From contig NC_014168.1 in the NCBI RefSeq assembly GCF_000092825.1, positions 1,045,946 to 1,109,945 of the forward strand: 64,000 nt of DNA, given 5' to 3'. Source of the stretch: Segniliparus rotundus DSM 44985 (GTDB lineage: Bacteria > Actinomycetota > Actinomycetes > Mycobacteriales > Mycobacteriaceae). Positions 19,586 through 28,858 of this stretch are shown piece by piece. The position numbers and the translations under genes are program-made. A model generated the notes under the pieces. The model was not told where the DNA came from. It did not search any database and worked only from the letters and a program-made list of their open reading frames with translations. How positions within the stretch are numbered: position 1 is the stretch's first letter; each line of letters starts with the position of its first letter.

Positions 19586-20832
19586 GGGATCTCCTTCGTG
19601 GTCATCGCGCCGAGCAGTCCGTCCGCGAGGCGAATGCGCAGGCGGTCGCCGGGTTTGGTCTGCGCGGGGTCGCGAACGAGCTCGCCATCCGCTCCCTGCA
19701 CCAAGGCGTACCCCCGCGCGAGCGTCGCAGCTGGTCCGAGCGCGGCGAGCCGTGCGGCTGATGCGGCGACCGCGTGGCGCTCGTGCTCGATTTGGCGCTG
19801 AACGGAACGCCGCAGCGTGTCTCTGGCGCCACGCAGGCCTTCGGCCCGAGCGCGGAGCATGGCGTGCGGGTCTGAGAGGGCCGGCCGGGCCGCGAGCGAG
19901 GCGATCCGGGCCTGCTCGCGCTCCACCCAGCCGCGCAGCGCGGCGGCGGAGCGGCCTCGCATCTCATGGAGCCTGCTGCGCTCCACCGCCACATCTGGGA
20001 CCACGCGTTTCGCCGCGTCCGTTGGAGTCGCGGCGCGCACGTCGGCCACATCGTCGCTGAGCGGGCGGTCCGTTTCGTGCCCGATCGCGCTCACCACGGG
20101 CACAGGGCACGCCGCCACAGCTCGGCAAAGCGACTCCTCCGAGAACGTCAGCAGGTCCTCGACGCTGCCGCCGCCTCGGGCGAGGACGATCACTTCGACT
20201 TCTGAGGACGCCTGCAGCTCTTTGAGCGCGGCGATCACCGCCTGCGCCGAGCCAGGTCCTTGCACGGCGACTTCTCGCAGGTGAAACCGCACCTGAGGCC
20301 AGCGGGCCTTCGCGATGGACAGCACGTCTTGCTGGGCGGCGCTGGCCCGGCCGGTGATGAGGCCGACGCCGCCGGGCAGGAACGGCAACGGACGTTTGCG
20401 CCTCGGGTCGCTGAGGCCTTCGGCGGCGAATTGTTTTCGCAATCGTTCGATGCGGGCCAAAAGTTCGCCGACGCCCACCGCGCGGATCGTGTCCGCCCAG
20501 ATCGCGAGCGTTCCTCGAGCGGTGTAGAAGGAGAGTTTGCCGTGCACCACGACCTCTGCGCCCTCCTTGATCTCAGGGTTCCCTTTGAGCAGCCCCATGG
20601 GGCACATGATCTGCAAGGAGGCGTTTTCGGCGGTGTCGCGCAGCGTGACAAAAGCGGCTCTGGCGCCATGCCGGGCGCTCAATTCGGCGATTTGCCCGGT
20701 GATCCAGACGGCTCCGAGCCGATCGATCCAACCGGCGATCTTCATTGCCACGGTCTTCACCGGCCACGGATTGTCCTCGCCGTTTGCCGCAGCCTCGCCC
20801 AGGGTGGCACTTTTGTTCGGGGAAGCTGTCAT
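19582..20832 (-). CDS. xseA: exodeoxyribonuclease VII large subunit
   Basis: A 416-residue large subunit. An N-terminal OB fold (about 25-125; [15 protein letters not shown]) precedes the catalytic core ([67 protein letters not shown]). A long coiled coil follows that binds XseB, then a C-terminal cap. It is upstream of and coupled to xseB. Confidence 0.95.
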   Translation of the reverse strand: MTASPNKSATLGEAAANGEDNPWPVKTVAMKIAGWIDRLGAVWITGQIAELSARHGARAAFVTLRDTAENASLQIMCPMGLLKGNPEIKEGAEVVVHGKLSFYTARGTLAIWADTIRAVGVGELLARIERLRKQFAAEGLSDPRRKRPLPFLPGGVGLITGRASAAQQDVLSIAKARWPQVRFHLREVAVQGPGSAQAVIAALKELQASSEVEVIVLARGGGSVEDLLTFSEESLCRAVAACPVPVVSAIGHETDRPLSDDVADVRAATPTDAAKRVVPDVAVERSRLHEMRGRSAAALRGWVEREQARIASLAARPALSDPHAMLRARAEGLRGARDTLRRSVQRQIEHERHAVAASAARLAALGPAATLARGYALVQGADGELVRDPAQTKPGDRLRIRLADGLLGAMTTKEIP

Positions 20833-20914
20833 GCGCGGATTCCCGACGAATTTTTTGGCCGTGCGGCCACGATGGGATGTTCTGTCATGCTGGCCGAGGC
20901 TCGCCGGAGTTCTC

Positions 20915-21811
20915 TCATGCCTCCGACGTGGTGATCCGGTTCTCCAACAAGGTGATGAACGGGGGGCGGTTGTCGTTGTCCCGTTCGAAGGACAGCAGCT
21001 CGCGCAGCTCGGGGACGCTGAGGTTTCGCGCCCGCGCCCGCAACTGCGCCAAGGAGAGCGTCTCGTACTCGAGGTATTCGACCAACTCGGGACGGTTTCC
21101 CCGGCTCGCGGGGGCTGTTGTCGGCGCTTGAGATTTCGGTTCGGACAGCTTGGGCTCGGATGTGCGCGCGGTGGAGCTTTTCGGAGCCGGCGGCTTCTTC
21201 GCGGTGGTCTTGGACGCCGCGGGCTTCGACCGGGCCGGCGGCTTGGACGAAGCCGGTTTCTCTGTCTTCGGCTTTGCGCTCGTAGGCTTCGTGGCGGTGG
21301 GCTTGCTCGTGGCGGGTTTGGCCGAAGCGGGTTTCGCGTTAGCCCGCGACGTGGGCGTGGCGCGTTGCCTGGTTTGCTCCGGCTTGGGCTGCTCGCCGGG
21401 TTTCGCCGCGGATGAGGGCCTTGGCCGCGTGATCGGGGCGACCGTCGCGACTTGCTCCGCGTCGGCCAGTGCCGGAGGCGGGATCTCGTCGTCTTCGTCC
21501 TCGTCGAACGTGGCCCACGAGGGTTTTTCCTCTGGCTTTTGGAAGATGAGGTCCAAAGTCTCGTCGCCCTTGATGACCAACGAGTTGAAATTCTGTTGCA
21601 GCCGCAGCGCGGACGAAACCGCGTTCGTCACCGCTTGGACCGGCAGCGAGGCCAGGTTCACGGGAATTTTCTTGATCTCGTCGGGGAGTCGGGAGATGTC
21701 TTCTTGCACCTGCCCGGTCCACGACCGGAAGTCTTCGTAACTTTTCGCCAACGCGCCAATAGCGAATCGGACCAGTACTGGGGGGCGATTGGGCTCCCTT
21801 TCACCACTCAT
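20915..21811 (-). CDS. lipid-droplet-associated protein (Rv1109c-like)
   Basis: A 298-residue protein. Residues 1-100 are the conserved part: [20 protein letters not shown], amphipathic helices, and [21 protein letters not shown] long low-complexity region rich in Ala/Lys/Pro/Ser/Thr (about 130-245, with repeated AKP, SKP and TKP units) follows. A short C-terminal SAP-like helix pair ([22 protein letters not shown]) ends it. The N-terminal part resembles the actinobacterial lipid-droplet protein encoded between xseA and ispH in mycobacteria. The frame is open far upstream, but ATG 21811 matches the family start. It is divergent from ispH with 54 bp between starts. Confidence 0.78.
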   Translation of the reverse strand: MSGEREPNRPPVLVRFAIGALAKSYEDFRSWTGQVQEDISRLPDEIKKIPVNLASLPVQAVTNAVSSALRLQQNFNSLVIKGDETLDLIFQKPEEKPSWATFDEDEDDEIPPPALADAEQVATVAPITRPRPSSAAKPGEQPKPEQTRQRATPTSRANAKPASAKPATSKPTATKPTSAKPKTEKPASSKPPARSKPAASKTTAKKPPAPKSSTARTSEPKLSEPKSQAPTTAPASRGNRPELVEYLEYETLSLAQLRARARNLSVPELRELLSFERDNDNRPPFITLLENRITTSEA

Positions 21812-21853
21812 ACGCCCATAGTGCCACAGGGAGGACAGGGGCGCCAGGCTCGG

Positions 21854-21859
21854 TATCAT
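21854..21859 (+). promoter_or_regulatory. -10 box for leaderless ispH
   Basis: TATCAT ends 6 nt before the ispH GTG; no ribosome site lies between. Confidence 0.5.
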
Positions 21860-21865
21860 GAAGGC

Positions 21866-22825
21866 GTGGCTGTTTTGTCGACGGACCAGAAAGTCGTGTT
21901 TCTGGCTTCGCCCCGTGGTTATTGCGCAGGTGTGGACCGAGCCGTGCAGGCCGTCGAGGAGGCGTTGGCTCGTTACGGCGCCCCGGTGTACGTCCGCAAG
22001 GAGATCGTGCACAACCGGCATGTGGTGGAAACCCTCGCCGAGCGGGGCGTGGTCTTCGTCAACGAGGCCGACGAAGTGCCGGACGGGGAGTTGCTGGTCT
22101 TTTCCGCGCACGGCATCTCGCCCGCGGTCCGGGACCTCGCGTCCGAGCGCGGCCTGCGCACGATCGACGCCACCTGCCCCCTGGTCACCAAAGTGCACCA
22201 AGAGGTCAAACGCTTCGCGCGCGACGACTACGACATCCTGCTCATCGGCCACGAGGGCCACGAGGAAGTCGAAGGGACTTCGGGGGAGGCTCCCGAGCAC
22301 GTCCAGCTCGTCGACAGCGTCGAAGCGGTCGGGAGGGTGCGGATCCGTGACGGCGCGAAACTCGTCTGGGTCTCGCAGACCACCCTCAGCGTGGACGAGA
22401 CGATGCAAATCGTCACCAGGCTGCGCGAACGCTTCCCGCATCTGCAAGACCCGCCGAGCGACGACATCTGCTACGCCACCCAGAACCGGCAGGTCGCGGT
22501 GAAGGCGATGGCTCCGGACTGCGACCTGGTCATCGTCGTCGGCTCGCGCAACTCGTCGAACTCGGTGCGGCTCGTGGAGGTCGCCCTCGGGGCCGGGGCC
22601 AAGGCCGCGCAGCTCGTGGACTACGCCAAAGACATCGATCCGGCATGGCTGGACGGAATCAGTTCGGTCGGCGTCTCCTCGGGAGCCTCTGTGCCGGAGA
22701 TCCTTGTGGAGGGCGTGCTGGAGATGCTCGCCGGGCACGGTTTCTGCGAGGTGCGGCAAGTGGTCACCGCCCAAGAGACAGTTGTCTTCAGCCTGCCCAC
22801 GGGTGTTCGGGCGAGCCGCAGATAA
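21866..22825 (+). CDS. ispH: 4-hydroxy-3-methylbut-2-enyl diphosphate reductase
   Basis: A 319-residue LytB/IspH enzyme, last step of the MEP isoprenoid pathway, making IPP and DMAPP. Three cysteines bind the 4Fe-4S cluster: Cys 20 in [10 protein letters not shown], one in [11 protein letters not shown] (about 101), one in [11 protein letters not shown] (about 202). [11 protein letters not shown] contacts the diphosphate. GTG 21866 is chosen because a TATCAT box is 6 nt upstream and the protein then starts at the family position. It supplies substrate for the prenyl synthase at 4.5 kb. Also known as lytB2 in mycobacteria. Confidence 0.95.
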   Translation: MAVLSTDQKVVFLASPRGYCAGVDRAVQAVEEALARYGAPVYVRKEIVHNRHVVETLAERGVVFVNEADEVPDGELLVFSAHGISPAVRDLASERGLRTIDATCPLVTKVHQEVKRFARDDYDILLIGHEGHEEVEGTSGEAPEHVQLVDSVEAVGRVRIRDGAKLVWVSQTTLSVDETMQIVTRLRERFPHLQDPPSDDICYATQNRQVAVKAMAPDCDLVIVVGSRNSSNSVRLVEVALGAGAKAAQLVDYAKDIDPAWLDGISSVGVSSGASVPEILVEGVLEMLAGHGFCEVRQVVTAQETVVFSLPTGVRASRR

Positions 22826-22864
22826 TTCTTCATGCCTGTGCTGAACGAGCCCTTTGGGCGCGCT

Positions 22865-23764
22865 TCAGTCTTCGTAGTCGTAGCGCCGTCTGCGTGGGGC
22901 CTGCCTCGGCTCAGGCGGCGCGGGCACCCGTGCGGGCGGCAGGACGTGCCTGGCGTTTCGGGAAGGCGACGAACCGTTCCTGGTCGGCGGCTCCTGGCGG
23001 TAGCGCGCCCCGTTCGGCAGGGGAGGCACGTCTCGGACGGGGGCGTGCCGCAGGGATTCGAGGCCGCGCGGGTCGATCCTCGGTCGCGCCTGGCCGCTGA
23101 TCTTTCGGGCGGCAGTTCTGCGCTCGGGGGGGAGTTCTATCCGACGGCGCGGGCCGAGCGGAAGGTCCCTGGGTTCTGGCCTGTCGGCGAAGCCGGGCTT
23201 TCGCGCGGGGACGTCCGGCGAGCCCTTGTGCCGGCGCGGCGGCGCAACGGAGGACGCCGCGCGGCGTTCGCCGGACGGCTTCGTCGCCTTGGTCTTCGCC
23301 CGTCGCGCGGCGACGCTCTCACGGCGCGCGGCGAGGCGCCAAAGCGCCCATCGGACGAGGCAGATCGCCAGCACCACCCCGGAAACCCACGCCATCCACG
23401 GGAACCGGCTGATGAGCGGGAGGGCGATCAAAACGACGGCCTTGGTCGAAGCCTGCTGCCCCGGGGAGATGAGCCACGTCGTCAAAGGCACGGCGACGAA
23501 CAGGATCAACGAGGGCTGCACGGCCGCCGTGAACAGTCCCGCGTTCGCCACCACGAGCGCCGCGAGCACGCAGCCGATCGCGTAGAGCCAGTTGAACGCG
23601 CCAGTGACCGAGGGCGCCGACGTGAGAATGTCACCGGCCGCGCCGAGAGCGGTGCATCCGACAGCAATGGCGACTGCGCCCCACCAGGGCACACCGGGCA
23701 ACCCGCCCAGCGCTGAGCGCTTCGGCAGGGGGGCTTCTGGCCTCTCGGTCGATCTCACGGGCAC
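22865..23764 (-). CDS. DUF6542 membrane protein (Rv1111c-like)
   Basis: A 299-residue protein. About four membrane segments (residues about 25-140, beginning PWWGAVAIAVGCTALGAAGD) are followed by a long basic, Arg/Pro-rich cytoplasmic tail ending in an acidic RRRRYDYED. It lies between ispH and ychF as in M. tuberculosis. The frame can be read from TTG 23851, but GTG 23764 has a TACCTT box 6 nt upstream and leaves no odd N-terminal extension. Function unknown. Confidence 0.78.
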   Translation of the reverse strand: MPVRSTERPEAPLPKRSALGGLPGVPWWGAVAIAVGCTALGAAGDILTSAPSVTGAFNWLYAIGCVLAALVVANAGLFTAAVQPSLILFVAVPLTTWLISPGQQASTKAVVLIALPLISRFPWMAWVSGVVLAICLVRWALWRLAARRESVAARRAKTKATKPSGERRAASSVAPPRRHKGSPDVPARKPGFADRPEPRDLPLGPRRRIELPPERRTAARKISGQARPRIDPRGLESLRHAPVRDVPPLPNGARYRQEPPTRNGSSPSRNARHVLPPARVPAPPEPRQAPRRRRYDYED

Positions 23765-23770
23765 CCTGTA

Positions 23771-23776
23771 AAGGTA
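23771..23776 (-). promoter_or_regulatory. -10 box for the DUF6542 gene
   Basis: TACCTT on the minus strand, 6 nt before GTG 23764. It is the minus-strand half of a divergent pair with the ychF promoter. Confidence 0.4.
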
Positions 23777-23842
23777 CCGGTTCTTGTCGGATTCGTGTGC
23801 ATTCGGGCGCTCGCTCTGGTGTGTCGAACCCAGCGGCCAGGG

Positions 23843-23848
23843 TAAAGT
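23843..23848 (+). promoter_or_regulatory. -10 box for leaderless ychF
   Basis: TAAAGT, 9 nt before the ychF GTG. The same hexamer lies 8 nt before the metallophosphoesterase gene at 36806. Confidence 0.45.
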
Positions 23849-23857
23849 CAACGCCTT

Positions 23858-24937
23858 GTGAGCGTAACTCTTGGCATCGTCGGGCTGCCGAACGTCGGCA
23901 AATCCACTCTGTTCAACGCATTGACCCGAGCGGGCGTGCTCGCCGCGAACTACCCGTTCGCCACTATCGAGCCGAACGTCGGCGTGGTGTCGCTGCCGGA
24001 CAAGCGCCTCGACGTGCTCGCGGAAATTTTCGGCTCAGAGCGGACCGTTCCCGCCTCGGTGACCTTCGTGGACATCGCGGGCCTGGTCGCCGGCGCGAGC
24101 GAGGGCGCAGGGCTCGGCAACAAGTTCCTCGCGAACATCCGCGAGGCCGACGCGATCTGCCAAGTGGTCCGCGCGTTCGCCGACCCGGACGTCGTCCATG
24201 TGGACGGCAGGGTGGACCCGAAGTCGGACATTGAGACCATCGAGACCGAACTCGTGCTCGCCGACATCGCCACCGTCGACAAGGCTTTGCCGAGGCTCTC
24301 GAAAGAGGCGAAGAACAAGAAAGACCTCAGCGAGACGCTCGCCGCCGCCGAACAAGCCGCAGCGGTCCTCGCGGAGGGCAAGACGCTCTTCTCGGCGCGG
24401 GACAAAATAGACCTCGAACTTCTCAAAGAGCTCTCGCTGCTCACCACGAAGCCCTTCCTTTACGTCTTCAACGTGGACGAGGCGGTGCTGACCGACCAAA
24501 CCCGCATCGCCGAGCTCAAAGCCTGCGTCGCGCCGAACGAGGCCGTGTTCCTCGACGCGAAGATCGAGTCTGAGCTTTTAGAGTTGGACGAGGAGTCCAA
24601 GGCCGAGCTGCTGGAATCCATCGGGCAAAACGAGCCGGGCTTGGACGCGCTCGCCCGTGAAGGGTTCCGCACTCTCGGGCTGCAGACGTACCTCACCGCG
24701 GGCCCCAAAGAGGCACGGGCTTGGACTATCCGGCAGGGGGACACCGCGCCGAAAGCCGCCGGAGTGATCCACACCGACTTCGAGAAGGGCTTTATCAAGG
24801 CCGAGGTGGTGGGTTTTGACGATTTGGTGGCCGCCGGGTCCCACGCGGCGGCCAAAGCGGCCGGCAAGGTCCGCATGGAAGGCAAGGACTACGTCATGGC
24901 CGACGGCGATGTCGTGGAATTCCGTTTCAACGTCTGA
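23858..24937 (+). CDS. ychF: redox-regulated ATPase/GTPase YchF (OLA1 family)
   Basis: A 359-residue OBG-family P-loop protein. G1 is GLPNVGKST (about 8-16), G2/G3 give FATIEPNVGVV and DIAGLVAGAS, and the G4 position reads NVDE, the variant that gives this family ATP preference. A coiled coil and the C-terminal TGS domain (about 275-355; GPKEARAWTIRQGDTAPKAA) follow. It binds ribosomes and is linked to stress responses in other bacteria. It is the last gene of the Rv1099c-Rv1112-like block. Confidence 0.95.
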   Translation: MSVTLGIVGLPNVGKSTLFNALTRAGVLAANYPFATIEPNVGVVSLPDKRLDVLAEIFGSERTVPASVTFVDIAGLVAGASEGAGLGNKFLANIREADAICQVVRAFADPDVVHVDGRVDPKSDIETIETELVLADIATVDKALPRLSKEAKNKKDLSETLAAAEQAAAVLAEGKTLFSARDKIDLELLKELSLLTTKPFLYVFNVDEAVLTDQTRIAELKACVAPNEAVFLDAKIESELLELDEESKAELLESIGQNEPGLDALAREGFRTLGLQTYLTAGPKEARAWTIRQGDTAPKAAGVIHTDFEKGFIKAEVVGFDDLVAAGSHAAAKAAGKVRMEGKDYVMADGDVVEFRFNV

Positions 24938-25090
24938 ACGAGCAGCTCATCAGCGCATTCTAATGCGTGCAACACACAGTGCCCGCGCCGCGTTTGTGTT
25001 TGCGGCCCCGAACATGGCCGAGTCACCTCGCCGAGCGTGTGTGAGCATCGCGACGCCATGAGACCGCTGACAAAGGCCGGGGCAGCCCCC

Positions 25091-25096
25091 TATGTT
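25091..25096 (+). promoter_or_regulatory. -10 box for the small gene at 25104
   Basis: TATGTT ends 7 nt before ATG 25104, matching the leaderless pattern of clear genes in the window. This is the main support for the small gene being real. Confidence 0.4.
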
Positions 25097-25103
25097 GGAA
25101 CCT

Positions 25104-25337
25104 ATGTCTGACACAGCGATCGCGATCCTCTTGGCGATCAAGCGGATCTGCGAGGACCGCCAGTTGGAATTACGGCACTCGTATTTGACTGAGGCCGAAT
25201 ACCAGGAGATAGACGAGGCGCTGGCCGAACTTGGCTACAAGGAAAGCCACGGCGACACCAGCGAATGGGAGGGCGCCCTGCGCGCGGCCCTCTTCGGACG
25301 AGAACTCGCAGGCAAAGCCGATCCCTCAAGAGGCTAG
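25104..25337 (+). CDS. small hypothetical protein
   Basis: A 77-residue acidic, helical protein (SDTAIAILLAIKRICEDRQ..., then EAEYQEIDEALAELGY). I do not recognise a family. It has no signal peptide or membrane segment. A leaderless-type -10 box 7 nt upstream of the ATG and ordinary codon use favour a real gene. The frame extends four residues further upstream to 25092, but that would overlap the -10 box. It stands alone between ychF and a lipoprotein gene. Confidence 0.5.
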   Translation: MSDTAIAILLAIKRICEDRQLELRHSYLTEAEYQEIDEALAELGYKESHGDTSEWEGALRAALFGRELAGKADPSRG

Positions 25338-25772
25338 GTCCGGCCCCGCCCAAGGCGACGGCGCGGCCGAGGCGCAGCAGGGTGGGGCCGCTCCCGTGCG
25401 ACCGGTTGCATGCGTTGATGCTCATCGGGCCCATGCGCGGCGCTCTGCTGTCGTTTTTCCACGGACCTTATTTTTCACCGGGCGCGGCTGAGCGAAGGCC
25501 GCCGTCGGATACGTGTTTCTCTCTCGCTGCGCAGCGAGGTCTCGGCATTCGCCTCGAGCGGGCCGGCGCGCAAGTTTTCCGCTCTGAGCAAGCCTTGGGG
25601 CAGCCGGGTCTTCCCTGTGAGCGCACGAGGGGCGTACGATGCTCTCCGTATGTGATATTGCAGGGAAAATTCCAAATCGACGGCAGGTATTTGTGGGAAA
25701 TCGCTCTGTCGGAACCGTCCAAGCTCAGCGAGCCGCGGTCACGCGATTTCTGTCGGAAAGGAAAACAGCATT
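25338..25772 (+). other. 435-bp gap without a convincing gene
   Basis: All long open frames here lack a ribosome site and family match. The segment from about 25640 is AT-richer and probably carries the promoter and leader of the lipoprotein gene at 25773. No terminator or repeat was seen. Confidence 0.5.
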
Positions 25773-26249
25773 ATGTTCAAGACCTCATCGAAGACTCTGG
25801 GCTCTCTGGTGTGCTCAGTGCTCCTGATTGGCGGATCGGCCGCGTGCAGCAAGGGCGGGCCGGGATCCTCGGCCTCTGTGGTGACGTACGAGGTCACCGC
25901 CCAAGGGGAGGGCAAAGTCAGAGTCTCTTATTTGAAAAAAGTCCCCCCGAAAGACACTCCTGTGAGCGCTACTGAGGCAAGCGACTATGTCGCTGTCGAA
26001 GTCGTGCCCCTGCCGTGGAAGAAGCAGGTGACCCTTGACGGTGGCAGCGACAACAGTTTCCTCACCGCCGCCTTTGACCCTTCCTCGGTGGAGATCGGCG
26101 CGGGCGGTGTCAAACTTCCCGGTTTGAACTCGATCCAGTATTCGTGTTCCATCAGCGCGCTCGGGAAACAAATCGACCAGAAACAAGGCTCTGGGACGCT
26201 CACATGCGAAGGCCCTGACGCCAAGAGCCGCGTGCAAGGCCTCAACTAA
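25773..26249 (+). CDS. MmpS-like lipoprotein
   Basis: A 158-residue precursor with signal peptide and lipobox IGGSAAC (Cys about 25). The mature part reads VVTYEVTAQGEGKVRVSYLKK..., then LPWKKQVTL, and ends with a two-cysteine segment (YSCSIS...LTCEG). This order of strands resembles the periplasmic domain of mycobacterial MmpS proteins, which assist MmpL lipid exporters; no mmpL gene is nearby. GAAAGGA at 25756-25762 supports the ATG. Secretion is clear, while the MmpS relation is by pattern only. Confidence 0.68.
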   Translation: MFKTSSKTLGSLVCSVLLIGGSAACSKGGPGSSASVVTYEVTAQGEGKVRVSYLKKVPPKDTPVSATEASDYVAVEVVPLPWKKQVTLDGGSDNSFLTAAFDPSSVEIGAGGVKLPGLNSIQYSCSISALGKQIDQKQGSGTLTCEGPDAKSRVQGLN

Positions 26250-26288
26250 CACTGCTGTGTGCGTGAGCCTCTCGAGGAGCGGCAGACA

Positions 26289-26345
26289 CGACGGGCAAAA
26301 GAGGCTGGTCCGTGAGAATCACGGACCAGCCTCTTTTGCCCGTCG
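26289..26345. terminator. 27-bp perfect hairpin between convergent genes
   Basis: The arms 26289-26315 and 26319-26345 pair perfectly around the 3-base loop GAA. It follows the MmpS-like gene by 39 bp and lies 155 bp beyond the L31 gene, which runs toward it. There is no T-run after the stem on either strand (the T4 is inside the stem), so termination is likely but not textbook. Confidence 0.7.
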
Positions 26346-26500
26346 CAGTCATGCGACAATGTCATTGTCAAGCAAGAGCGCTGTGTTCAGGCAAGGGCGC
26401 CGATATGGCGGGATTCGAGCCAACAGCGCACCGCCCAAGCGGGTCTCCGCGCAGAGGGAGCCCCCTGGATTGTGGGCGCCGCCGCTCGGCCTTATGGCAA

Positions 26501-26761
26501 TCAGGCTCCTTTGCGGGAGCGGTTTCCGTACTTGCGGTTGAACTTCTCGATTCGGCCTTGGCTGTCCAGCATGCGCTGCGAGCCGGTCCAGAACGGATGC
26601 GAATCCGAAGTGACGTCCACAACGATCAAAGGGTAGCTGTTGCCGTCGCTCCACTCGGTCTTTCGGTCGCTGTTCGCAGTCGAGCGGGTGATGAATTGAG
26701 TTCCAGTGTTCGCGTCCTGGAAGACGACGTAGCGTGATTCGGGGTGGATTCCGGGTTTCAT
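26501..26761 (-). CDS. rpmE2: 50S ribosomal protein L31, type B (cysteine-free)
   Basis: An 86-residue L31 of the zinc-independent type: [35 protein letters not shown] and a C-terminal basic KFNRKYG. There are no cysteines, so the CXXC zinc ribbon of the C+ paralogue is absent. Such paralogues usually replace the zinc form under zinc starvation. The ATG has AAAGGA upstream. I see no Zur-type palindrome in the 60 bp upstream, unlike at 55.5 kb. Confidence 0.93.
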   Translation of the reverse strand: MKPGIHPESRYVVFQDANTGTQFITRSTANSDRKTEWSDGNSYPLIVVDVTSDSHPFWTGSQRMLDSQGRIEKFNRKYGNRSRKGA

Positions 26762-27568
26762 GTCTGTTCCTTTCCATTGATCCGGGCATGGGGCGATTCA
26801 GTTGTCACGGCAAAAACGACAGCCAGTCCCAAACGGGGCCGCCCCATCTCGCTCAGCGCGTTCGAGCAGAACGGTTTCGAAACCACCCATAAGACCCAAC
26901 GGTCGCGGCGTTGTTGCTCGCCAAGTATACGCGCACCTGATCATGCGCACGTCAAAGCCGCAACAAAGTCAGGCTGTTATGCTACGCCGTCAGCCTGGGC
27001 GCTGCAACCAGGGCGCGGCACGGCCTCGAGAAGCCAGCCCGGAGAAGCAGGCCACGAGCAGGCAGAAGAAAGCAAAACGCCCTGGTCGGCGTTTCGGCAG
27101 ACCCGGGCATTTTCATTGTCTCAACCAACAGCGCCGGGGTGGCGGGATTCGAACCCGCGGCATCCTCGTCCCGAACGACGTCGGAGAAATCGTTGGTTGG
27201 CATGGGGTGATCTTGGCAGGGGAGACGCGTCGCTCGAGAAGGTTTCTGCCGACTCTCGCAAACGTTGGGAACGTCGGCATGATCGAGGGAGCAGCGGAGC
27301 TGCTGCGTGCCGAAGTGGCCGCACACCGGCCGCGGTCCGAGAGATCTCAGACGACGGTGCGCCGCCGAGAGGGCATGGGCATGAGCGCCCCCATACTGGG
27401 GTCGGCCGAGCCAAGCGAACCCTTCCCGGCGCGCTCTGCGTCATCCAGGCGGCGGGTGTCGCCCAGCCATGGCATGAGGGCGGCCCGCGTCCTGATGGCA
27501 GTCTTCGCGCGTTGCCCCGGGGGCAGTCTCAAGCGCGCGGTGCGACGCTTCGCGGTCCGGGCTTTCTT
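26762..27568. other. 807-bp non-coding boundary region
   Basis: No gene is convincing here; the long plus-strand frames are shadows of the minus-strand CoA-transferase that continue into this gap. It holds a decayed copy of the tRNA-Pro 3' half (27117-27184) next to a weak hairpin with one mismatch (about 27081-27110). It looks like the outer edge of the island. Confidence 0.55.
27117..27184 (-). repeat. decayed tRNA-Pro 3' half (outer attachment remnant)
   Basis: 62 of 68 bases match the copy at 30538-30605, covering the acceptor 3' strand, T arm, anticodon region and 16 bp downstream of the tRNA. The 5' half of a tRNA is absent, so it is not a functional gene. Both this copy and the 30.5-kb copy continue with TCGG, where the intact tRNA has a different sequence. 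Confidence 0.8.
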
Positions 27569-28858
27569 TCACATCAGCCCGGCCGCCTCGGCGCCGCGCG
27601 TCAGTTCCTCGCGGTGCTCGGGAGCTGCGATGGCGATGAGCGCCTTGGCCCGCTCGCGGAGGCTCTTGCCGCGCAGCCGGGCCACCCCGTGCTCCGTGAC
27701 GACGTGGTCGACAGTGTTTTTGAGCGTGGTGACCACGCTTCCCGGGGTCAACTGGACGCGAATCCGACTCCGCCCGGCCGATGTCGCGGCATGCGTCACC
27801 AAGAACGCCTGCCCGCCCTCGGAGTACATCGCGCCTCGGGCGAAGTCCGTCTGGCCGCCGGACGAGGACCAGTACCGCCCTGCGATCGTCTCGCTCGCGG
27901 CTTGGCCCATGAGGTCCACTTCCGTTGTGGCGTTGATCGACACCACATTGCGCTCCTCTGCGATGCGCCTCGGGTCGTTGGTCAGGTCGACGGGCATCAA
28001 CATGACTGCGGGATTGTCGTCCAACCAGTCATAGAGCTCGCGAGACCCGAGGCAGAACGTGGTGACGTGCTTGCCCCGCTGCTGACGTTTGCCCTCCCCG
28101 GTCGCGGCGCCGGACCGAACGAGCCGCATGAGCCCGTCGGAGAACACTTCGGTGTGCACGCCAAGGCCGCAGTGCCCGCACAGGAGTTCGGCCACTTTGT
28201 CGGGGGTCTTGCCGATGCCGAACTGCACGCACGCGCCATCGGGGATCCTGTCCACGATATGTTCTGCTATGGCGCGGTCACGCGGGTCGTCGCCCATGTT
28301 GTGGCGCTCGTAGAGCGGCCGGTTCACCTCGGTCCAGCCCGCCACCTGGCTGATGTGGATCTGGTTGAGCCCGTGTGTGCGGGGCATCTGGTGGTTCGCC
28401 TCGAGGAAGAACGGGGCCTCGCCGATGAACGCGGCGCAGTAGTCGGCGTTCGTGCCGAGCGAGAAGTAGCCGTGCTTGTCGGGCAGGCTCGCGCCCGCGA
28501 TCACTATCCTGTTGCCCGTGTTCTCGCGAAGAAGGCGGGGCATTTCGGAGAAGTGGTTCGGGACCAGGTCGCACGCCCGGTCCCAGTACGCCTGCCGCGA
28601 GCCAGGGCCAAGGTAATAGTCCACATGGCGCAGCCGGTCTCGGAACTGGCCTCGGATGTACGCGCGATCGCGATAGGGGTCCATCTTGTGGATTCGCACG
28701 TGCGAGAGCCGCTCGTTTCCCGCTTCCAACGCGTCGACCAGCGATTCCGGCTCGCCGGCGAGGATCGGCGCGATCACGTCTGTGCCTGGCTGGATGTGGT
28801 CCAGGAGCCGCTCTGCGGGAACCGGGCCGAGAGCTGCGGGTCCCACAACTGCATTCAT
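27569..28858 (-). CDS. CoA-transferase, acetyl-CoA hydrolase/4-hydroxybutyrate CoA-transferase family; probable itaconate CoA-transferase (RipA-type)
   Basis: A 429-residue family I CoA-transferase of the acetyl-CoA hydrolase/Cat2 type. The catalytic Glu is expected in NATTEVDLMGQ (about 320-330). GGQTDFARGAMYSEGG follows, and the C-terminal VVTTLKNTVDHVVTEHGVARLRG is the family signature. By itself the sequence fits several acyl-CoA transferases. The pairing with a MaoC hydratase and a CitE-type lyase in one coupled operon is the ripA-ripB-ripC arrangement, which activates itaconate to itaconyl-CoA. The ATG overlaps the stop of the lyase gene by 4 bp. The longer frame to 28975 is a read-through of that overlap. 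Confidence 0.82.
   Translation of the reverse strand: MNAVVGPAALGPVPAERLLDHIQPGTDVIAPILAGEPESLVDALEAGNERLSHVRIHKMDPYRDRAYIRGQFRDRLRHVDYYLGPGSRQAYWDRACDLVPNHFSEMPRLLRENTGNRIVIAGASLPDKHGYFSLGTNADYCAAFIGEAPFFLEANHQMPRTHGLNQIHISQVAGWTEVNRPLYERHNMGDDPRDRAIAEHIVDRIPDGACVQFGIGKTPDKVAELLCGHCGLGVHTEVFSDGLMRLVRSGAATGEGKRQQRGKHVTTFCLGSRELYDWLDDNPAVMLMPVDLTNDPRRIAEERNVVSINATTEVDLMGQAASETIAGRYWSSSGGQTDFARGAMYSEGGQAFLVTHAATSAGRSRIRVQLTPGSVVTTLKNTVDHVVTEHGVARLRGKSLRERAKALIAIAAPEHREELTRGAEAAGLM

Noticed and set aside
21150-21430. Repetitive codons in the lipid-droplet protein gene taken for a DNA repeat array
   Set aside because: The repetition is at the amino-acid level (AKP, SKP, TKP) with varied codons and no fixed DNA period, so it is a disordered linker and not a CRISPR or minisatellite.
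24954-24967. CGCATT/AATGCG inverted repeat after ychF
   Set aside because: A 6-bp stem with a 2-base gap and no promoter or terminator context.
26400-26440. T-arm-like GGATTCGAGCC resembling another tRNA fragment near 26.4 kb
   Set aside because: The T stem does not pair, no D arm or anticodon arm can be folded, and similarity to the tRNA-Pro copies is limited to about 12 bases.
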